From: Pseudopedobacter sp036379295
GTDB lineage: Bacteria > Bacteroidota > Bacteroidia > Sphingobacteriales > Sphingobacteriaceae
DNA: 28,607 nt
NCBI GenBank assembly: GCA_036379295.1
Contig: DASVGY010000128.1
Location: 1-28,607 of the forward strand
Direction: 5' to 3'
Each line of letters starts with the position of its first letter. Position 1 is the first letter of the stretch. The notes beneath the pieces are model-generated. The model saw only the letters and a list, made by a program, of their open reading frames with translations. It was not told where the DNA came from and did no database searches. Positions 24,816-28,607 of this stretch are shown here, piece by piece. A program made the position numbers and the translations under genes.

Positions 24816-25015
24816 TCAACTGCGAAATAATAAAAATAATTTAACATCTACTGATTTTTTATTTTGATGATTGGTTATCGGAAGCTACAGTAGTGTGCGT
24901 TTGAATGGCACAATTTTTCGGGCGGAAAGTAACATTTATGTAAATAACGTGGCATTTGTAGCGTTTTGCAGCTAACGCCCGTTAATAGTATCAAGAACAC
25001 AAAAATTAAAACACC

Positions 25016-25747
25016 ATGAAACATTTAAAATTGAAATCAATGAAGAACATTAAACGCAGCGTAGTTGGCGTTGCAGCTATTTTGCTAGCGGTTTTTTCCT
25101 TAAGCTCTTGCTTAAAAAACAACGACAACAACGTTACGCCCAACTATTCGTGGCTATCGGTAATAAACGCTTCTCCAAACCTGGATAAATTTGATTTTGT
25201 TATTGATAACAAATTAGTTAACGATGATTCTTTTGCGTTTACAGAACGTTTGCCGTATTTTAACATTTATGCCGGTACACGCAGAATTGGCATTTTTAAA
25301 GATCAAACCACAGATAGTTTAAGAACAGGAACCTTAATTGCAAAACCTGGCGAAATTTATTCTTTGTACGTAGTAGGAGAGGCCCCTAATCACGAATTTT
25401 TAACCATTACCGACTCTTTAAATAACCCAGCCACGGATAAAGCAGGGGTTAGGTTTTTAAATTTGAGCGTTGGTGCGCCGGCTTTAAAATTAAGCTACGG
25501 AGCTGGAACAGATTCTGTTTTGTTTAATAATGTGGCTTACAAAGGACATTCTAATTTTGTTGAAATTCCTGGAGGAAAGCGTTATAACTTTAGTGTAGCT
25601 ACTGCCGCCGGAACTGGTAACACTGCAACCGAAAACAGTGTCTTGATTGAAAGTGGTAAAATTTACACCATTTGGGCCAAGGGATATTATAACAACACTA
25701 CTGCGGTAGATAGCCTTAAACTGGGCCTTAAAATCCAGAAAAACTAA
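25016..25747 (+). CDS. DUF4397 lipoprotein
   Basis: The 243-residue protein has a lipoprotein signal peptide with lipobox LSSC at Cys32; an in-frame ATG at 25040 would shorten the n-region by eight residues and is equally good. The mature part starts with a polar linker (LKNNDNNVTP) and carries two related beta-sandwich units. The first opens with YSWLSVINASPNLDKFDFVI and the second with KAGVRFLNLSVGAPALKLSY, the usual DUF4397 pattern of V(R/N)xxNxSPxxxxxDxxx. DUF4397 proteins are cell-envelope proteins of unknown role, very common in Bacteroidota. An Asn right after the Cys is absent (Leu-Lys-Asn follow), so surface export cannot be judged. It is monocistronic, with its own terminator. Confidence 0.88.
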   Translation: MKHLKLKSMKNIKRSVVGVAAILLAVFSLSSCLKNNDNNVTPNYSWLSVINASPNLDKFDFVIDNKLVNDDSFAFTERLPYFNIYAGTRRIGIFKDQTTDSLRTGTLIAKPGEIYSLYVVGEAPNHEFLTITDSLNNPATDKAGVRFLNLSVGAPALKLSYGAGTDSVLFNNVAYKGHSNFVEIPGGKRYNFSVATAAGTGNTATENSVLIESGKIYTIWAKGYYNNTTAVDSLKLGLKIQKN

Positions 25748-25765
25748 TTAAACTATGATAAACCA

Positions 25766-25804
25766 AAAACGGGCTGTACATTTATTGGCAGCCCCTTTTT
25801 TTTT
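25766..25804 (+). terminator. Intrinsic terminator of the DUF4397 gene, possibly bidirectional
   Basis: GGGCTG (25771-25776) pairs with CAGCCC (25789-25794) around a 12-base loop and is followed by C and nine T on the plus strand. The run of A at 25765-25769 could extend the stem past one mismatch and gives a shorter T-run on the minus strand for the convergent kinase-like gene, which ends at 25812. Confidence 0.85.
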
Positions 25805-25811
25805 ATAGTAT

Positions 25812-26669
25812 TTATTTTTGTTTGTAGTTTTCTAGATGAAACTTTACCAAATCATCTATTGGCGAGCGTATAATTTTGCCAACCTTCATACCGTAGTTAT
25901 TGGCTACTTCTTCTAAAACGTTTCTAAAATTGTAAGCTACAGATCCTATACAATTAAACTCAAGCTCTTTGTAATTAGGATAATGGCTTACCAAATTTTT
26001 AAAGAAATCATCAAATGATGTACGTACTAAATTTCCAGAATATTCTAGATTAACGGTAATATCATAAACAAATTTACTAAAGCTTGCACAAAACCTGTTG
26101 GGTAAAGGCTTGGTGTAAACTGCTTCCAAAATATCGTCTGGCGTTAACTTAAAGGTTTCCCAAAAAGAATCTCTTACGTTTTTGGGCATGTAACCCCTAA
26201 TATAATCGCTCAGTAATTTTTTTCCAATATAACATCCGCTACCTTCATCGCCAAGTATAAAAGCAAGAGAATCTATACTCATTTCAATATCTTCTCCATC
26301 GTAAATACAGGTATTTGTACCCGTACCTAATATTGCGGCAAAACCGCGTTTATTACCTAATAAAGCCCTTGCAGCGGCCATTAAATCATGCCCAATGTTT
26401 ATTTCTGCAACGGGAAAAATAACCCGCATTGCTTTTGCAACAATTTCTGCTTTTTCATCGTTATGTACGCCCGCACCATAATAGTTTACCTCCTTAATTT
26501 GGTCAACCGGAAGATCAGAAGGCATATTTTTTTTCATAGAGTCGATAATATACGGCGTATCTGAAAAATAGGGATTATAGCCTTCCGTATTAAACATTAC
26601 TTTTTTTCCATCGTCGTGGATTAGCGTCCAACTGGTTTTTGTGGAGCCGCCATCTGCAATTAGTATCAT
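25812..26669 (-). CDS. BadF/BadG/BcrA-family ATPase, N-acetylglucosamine-kinase-like
   Basis: The 285-residue cytosolic protein belongs to the ASKHA ATPase fold. The phosphate-1 loop is ADGGSTKTSWTLI at 5-17, the catalytic-region NIGHDLMAAARALLG has Asp95, the phosphate-2 loop is ILGTGTNTCIYDG at 113-125, and LGDEGSGCYIGKKLL at 139-153 matches the adenosine-side motif of N-acetylglucosamine kinases. The best guess is a kinase for GlcNAc or a related amino sugar from wall recycling; the specificity is inference. The gene lies 112 bases after the CobW-type gene on the same strand, with no clear terminator between them, so read-through is possible but not shown. Confidence 0.85.
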   Translation of the reverse strand: MILIADGGSTKTSWTLIHDDGKKVMFNTEGYNPYFSDTPYIIDSMKKNMPSDLPVDQIKEVNYYGAGVHNDEKAEIVAKAMRVIFPVAEINIGHDLMAAARALLGNKRGFAAILGTGTNTCIYDGEDIEMSIDSLAFILGDEGSGCYIGKKLLSDYIRGYMPKNVRDSFWETFKLTPDDILEAVYTKPLPNRFCASFSKFVYDITVNLEYSGNLVRTSFDDFFKNLVSHYPNYKELEFNCIGSVAYNFRNVLEEVANNYGMKVGKIIRSPIDDLVKFHLENYKQK

Positions 26670-26781
26670 TGGTTTTTATTTAATGTTGTTGGTTAATGTA
26701 TAAAAATAGTAAAATTAACTTATTGTACAAATTACACTAAGTTGATTTTTCCTTTTTTATTAATTTTTTTTAAAAACTAAT

Positions 26782-27771
26782 CTACGGTTTAAAAAAGCAT
26801 TGTGCCAATCCTTTTTCTAAAATGTTACGTTTTAGTTTTTTCCCGATGAAAACCAGCTTAGTTTGTCTGTGTTCATCTTTTTTCCAATCCTCGCCATCAG
26901 TAAATACTGGGGCGCCCTTTACCGACTGAATAATTAGTTTCTGGTTTAAACCTTCGATATTTAATATGCCTTTAATTCTATAAAACGATGCCCCCTGTAT
27001 CATCAACATTACCGTAAAGTAGTGACGTATTTTTAACAGATCAAAGCTTTGCGAAAAAATAAAGCTTTGCGAGACGATGTTATGATGGTTTGCTTCCTTA
27101 TTTGTATTAAAAAGAGCGTTACTTTTTGAATTAGAATAGCCGAGTTTATAAGTTATTTCTGCTTTATCATAAGCTTTTAAGTTAATGATGTTTTTTGTGT
27201 TAACGTTGGCGAAACTCGAAAACTCATGACCGGCTAAAGGGTTTATTTTTTTAACGATACTGCTAATATCTTGTAAGCTTTGCTCTTTGGTTTTGTCTGC
27301 TTTGTTAAAAATAATATAGTCTGCAAATAAAATTTGTTTTGCCGCTTCGTCTTCGTTTGCTATTACTTCTAAAACGTTTTTTGTATCAATTAAACAAACC
27401 GTACCGTCTAATTTAAAAGCAGTTTGGATATTATAATTTGTTAAAAAAACAGACGCCACTGCTGATGGATCAGCGATTCCGGTAGTTTCAATTATTAAAT
27501 GGTCGTATTCAAAATTTCCGGTAACTAATTTGTTTAACACAGCAAATAAATCTCCGTTTAACGAACAGCAAATACAGCCGTTAGATAGTTCAAAAATATT
27601 TTCGTTAGTTTTTACTACCAGCTCACTGTCAATGTTTATTTCACCGAACTCATTCTCTATGATGGCAAATTTCTTATCTGCGTTTTGTTTGATGATCTGA
27701 TTTAAAAGTGTAGTTTTCCCGGCTCCTAAAAAACCAGTTAAAATGGTAACCGGCACTGATTTGATTGGCAT
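26782..27771 (-). CDS. CobW/ZNG1-family GTPase metallochaperone
   Basis: These G3E GTPases deliver metal ions (Zn, Co) to target enzymes. Counting from the in-frame ATG at 27795, the P-loop is GFLGAGKTT at 21-29, the metal-binding CxCC is C74-I-C76-C77 in GCICCSLNGDL, the switch region is IIETTGIADP, and the guanine-specificity motif is NKAD at 164-167. The C-terminal CobW_C domain runs from about 240 (SQSFIFSQSFDLLKIRHYF), with YRIKGILNIEG the usual core strand. I prefer the ATG at 27771 (MPIKSVPVTILTG), giving 329 residues, because the beta strand before the P-loop then starts near the N-terminus. The metal and client are unknown, and no Zur-type box was recognised in the upstream gap. Confidence 0.92.
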   Translation of the reverse strand: MPIKSVPVTILTGFLGAGKTTLLNQIIKQNADKKFAIIENEFGEINIDSELVVKTNENIFELSNGCICCSLNGDLFAVLNKLVTGNFEYDHLIIETTGIADPSAVASVFLTNYNIQTAFKLDGTVCLIDTKNVLEVIANEDEAAKQILFADYIIFNKADKTKEQSLQDISSIVKKINPLAGHEFSSFANVNTKNIINLKAYDKAEITYKLGYSNSKSNALFNTNKEANHHNIVSQSFIFSQSFDLLKIRHYFTVMLMIQGASFYRIKGILNIEGLNQKLIIQSVKGAPVFTDGEDWKKDEHRQTKLVFIGKKLKRNILEKGLAQCFFKP

Positions 27772-27802
27772 TTTACTAAAGTAAAGGTTTACCACAGAAA
27801 AT

Positions 27803-27849
27803 CAAGGCCATTGCTAAAAATTTTTGAAAACAAGTGTAATGGAGCCTTG
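27803..27849 (-). terminator. Possible terminator of the sugar transferase gene
   Basis: CAAGG-CC-ATT (27803-27812) can pair with AAT-GG-(AG)-CCTTG (27838-27849) around a loop of about 25 bases. On the minus strand it is followed by ATTTTCTG, a weak T-run. The position, just after the sugar transferase stop, fits. Confidence 0.35.
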
Positions 27850-27860
27850 GGGGTAGAAAA

Positions 27861-28607
27861 TTAAACCTTTTCTTTTTGAACCATTGCTGGAACTGTTTTT
27901 AGGATAATTTTTAAATCTAGCCACATGGAGTAATTTTTTGCGTAAAAATTATCTAGCTTTTTACGTTCATAATCAGACATTTCCTTTTTTCCACGCTTAC
28001 TAATTTGCCAAAGGCCAGTGAGGCCGGCGGGTCCTAAAAACCTAAGCGACCATTCATTGGTTGTCAATTGTTCTGCCTCGTAAAGTGGGAGTGGGCGGTT
28101 ACCCACCAAAGACATGTCTCCTTTTAAAACATTTACAAGCTGCGGCAACTCATCTATGCTGCTTTTTCTTAAAAATGCGCCTAACTTTGTAATTCGTGGG
28201 TCGTTCGCGATTTTAAAAAAAGAAGAATCATTATATTGGTTTTTATGCGCCAAACTAGCAATTTCTGCATCAGCACCTATCCTCATTGACCTAAATTTGT
28301 AAAAATCAAAAATCTTATAGCCTGTGCCCACCCTTTTGCTGGTGTACAACACCGGACCTGGAGAGTCTAGCTTAATTAAAATTGCTACAATTAAAAAAAA
28401 TGGGGATAAACACACCAGAGCAAAGCTTGCCAAAACTACATCCAAAATTCTTTTACTTACCGGCATGTGGTACTCGGCAACAGTAACTTGCGAAAGCTGA
28501 TTTACCTGAGACCGCAATAATTTGTAAAAGCTCAAAAACTTGATGCGCTCCATCAAATCCTGAAAAGGAATTGGATTAACGTAGCAATCGTTAATATTTA
28601 ATTCCAT
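27861..28607 (-). CDS. Bacterial sugar transferase (polyprenyl-phosphate glycosyl-1-phosphate transferase), possibly cut at the N-terminus
   Basis: This family moves a sugar-1-phosphate onto undecaprenyl phosphate at the start of exopolysaccharide or O-antigen synthesis. The 248 residues visible include one hydrophobic re-entrant helix (about 54-78, after VSKRILDVV), the active-site stretch KRVGTGYKIFDFYKFRSMR, DPRITKLGAFLRKSSIDELP with the catalytic D-E pair, LKGDMSLVGNRPLPLYEAE and GPAGLTGLWQISKRGK. The usual VGPRP is VGNRP here. The frame reaches the window edge with an ATG as its last codon (28605-28607), so that ATG may be the true start of a short monotopic enzyme or an internal Met of a longer one. 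Neighbouring polysaccharide genes are probably to the right. Confidence 0.9.
   Translation of the reverse strand: MELNINDCYVNPIPFQDLMERIKFLSFYKLLRSQVNQLSQVTVAEYHMPVSKRILDVVLASFALVCLSPFFLIVAILIKLDSPGPVLYTSKRVGTGYKIFDFYKFRSMRIGADAEIASLAHKNQYNDSSFFKIANDPRITKLGAFLRKSSIDELPQLVNVLKGDMSLVGNRPLPLYEAEQLTTNEWSLRFLGPAGLTGLWQISKRGKKEMSDYERKKLDNFYAKNYSMWLDLKIILKTVPAMVQKEKV

Noticed and set aside
1..28607. CRISPR arrays, insertion sequences, tRNA genes and phage genes
   Set aside because: I looked for regular repeats, transposase motifs, tRNA-like cloverleaf sequence and phage proteins, and saw none.

Overview
The window looks like chromosomal DNA from a Bacteroidota bacterium, most likely of the Sphingobacteriaceae (Pedobacter-like); the genus is inferred, not proven. 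The evidence is the AT-rich base composition, start codons without clear Shine-Dalgarno sites, several exact matches to the Bacteroidota -7 promoter element TAnnTTTG, a SusC-like outer-membrane barrel protein with a carboxypeptidase-regulatory-like N-terminus, a multi-PAS protein ending in a bare DHp-type helix pair, and a DUF4397 lipoprotein. No tRNA, rRNA, insertion sequence, prophage gene, or CRISPR array was seen. Gene density and style are even throughout, so this reads as core and lightly accessory chromosome rather than an island.

Layout, left to right. (1) 1-2206, minus strand: nuoA and nuoB (complex I) overlap and run into purK (purine synthesis), which is cut by the left edge. (2) 2282-3472, plus strand: a HI0933/YhiN-type flavoprotein. 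(3) 3500-8033, minus strand: the rod-shape operon mreC-mreD-mrdA(PBP2)-rodA, tightly overlapping, but with no mreB in front. (4) 8251-9435, minus strand: a membrane cation:proton antiporter. (5) 9560-11314, plus strand: an exact -7 element, a structured untranslated leader, then a GNAT acetyltransferase and an ornithine/alanine-racemase-like PLP enzyme. (6) 11385-14243, minus strand: a seven-PAS signalling protein. (7) 14529-14819, plus strand: a small DUF2892 membrane protein. (8) 14866-16071, minus strand: an exported rhodanese and the tRNA methyltransferase MnmD. (9) 16238-18289, minus strand: an exported M13 metallopeptidase, then asnS (18629-20077). (10) 20318-23979, minus strand: a secreted sugar-binding-like protein overlapping a TonB-receptor-like outer-membrane barrel, both with Gly-rich segments. 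(11) 24132-24815, minus strand: a TruC-type pseudouridine synthase. (12) 25016-25747, plus strand: a DUF4397 lipoprotein. (13) 25812-28607, minus strand: a BadF/BcrA-type N-acetylglucosamine-kinase-like protein, a CobW/ZNG1 GTPase metallochaperone, and a bacterial sugar transferase that reaches the right edge.

Functionally the window combines cell-shape and peptidoglycan elongation, respiration, purine synthesis, tRNA charging and modification, and a set of envelope proteins. The least explained elements are the structured leader in front of the GNAT-racemase pair, the Gly-rich secreted-protein/outer-membrane-barrel pair, the mreC operon start with a perfect inverted repeat in place of mreB, and the PAS protein that has a phospho-acceptor helix but no ATPase domain. 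Intrinsic terminators are clear after asnS, the M13 peptidase, the DUF4397 gene, and between DUF2892 and mnmD.
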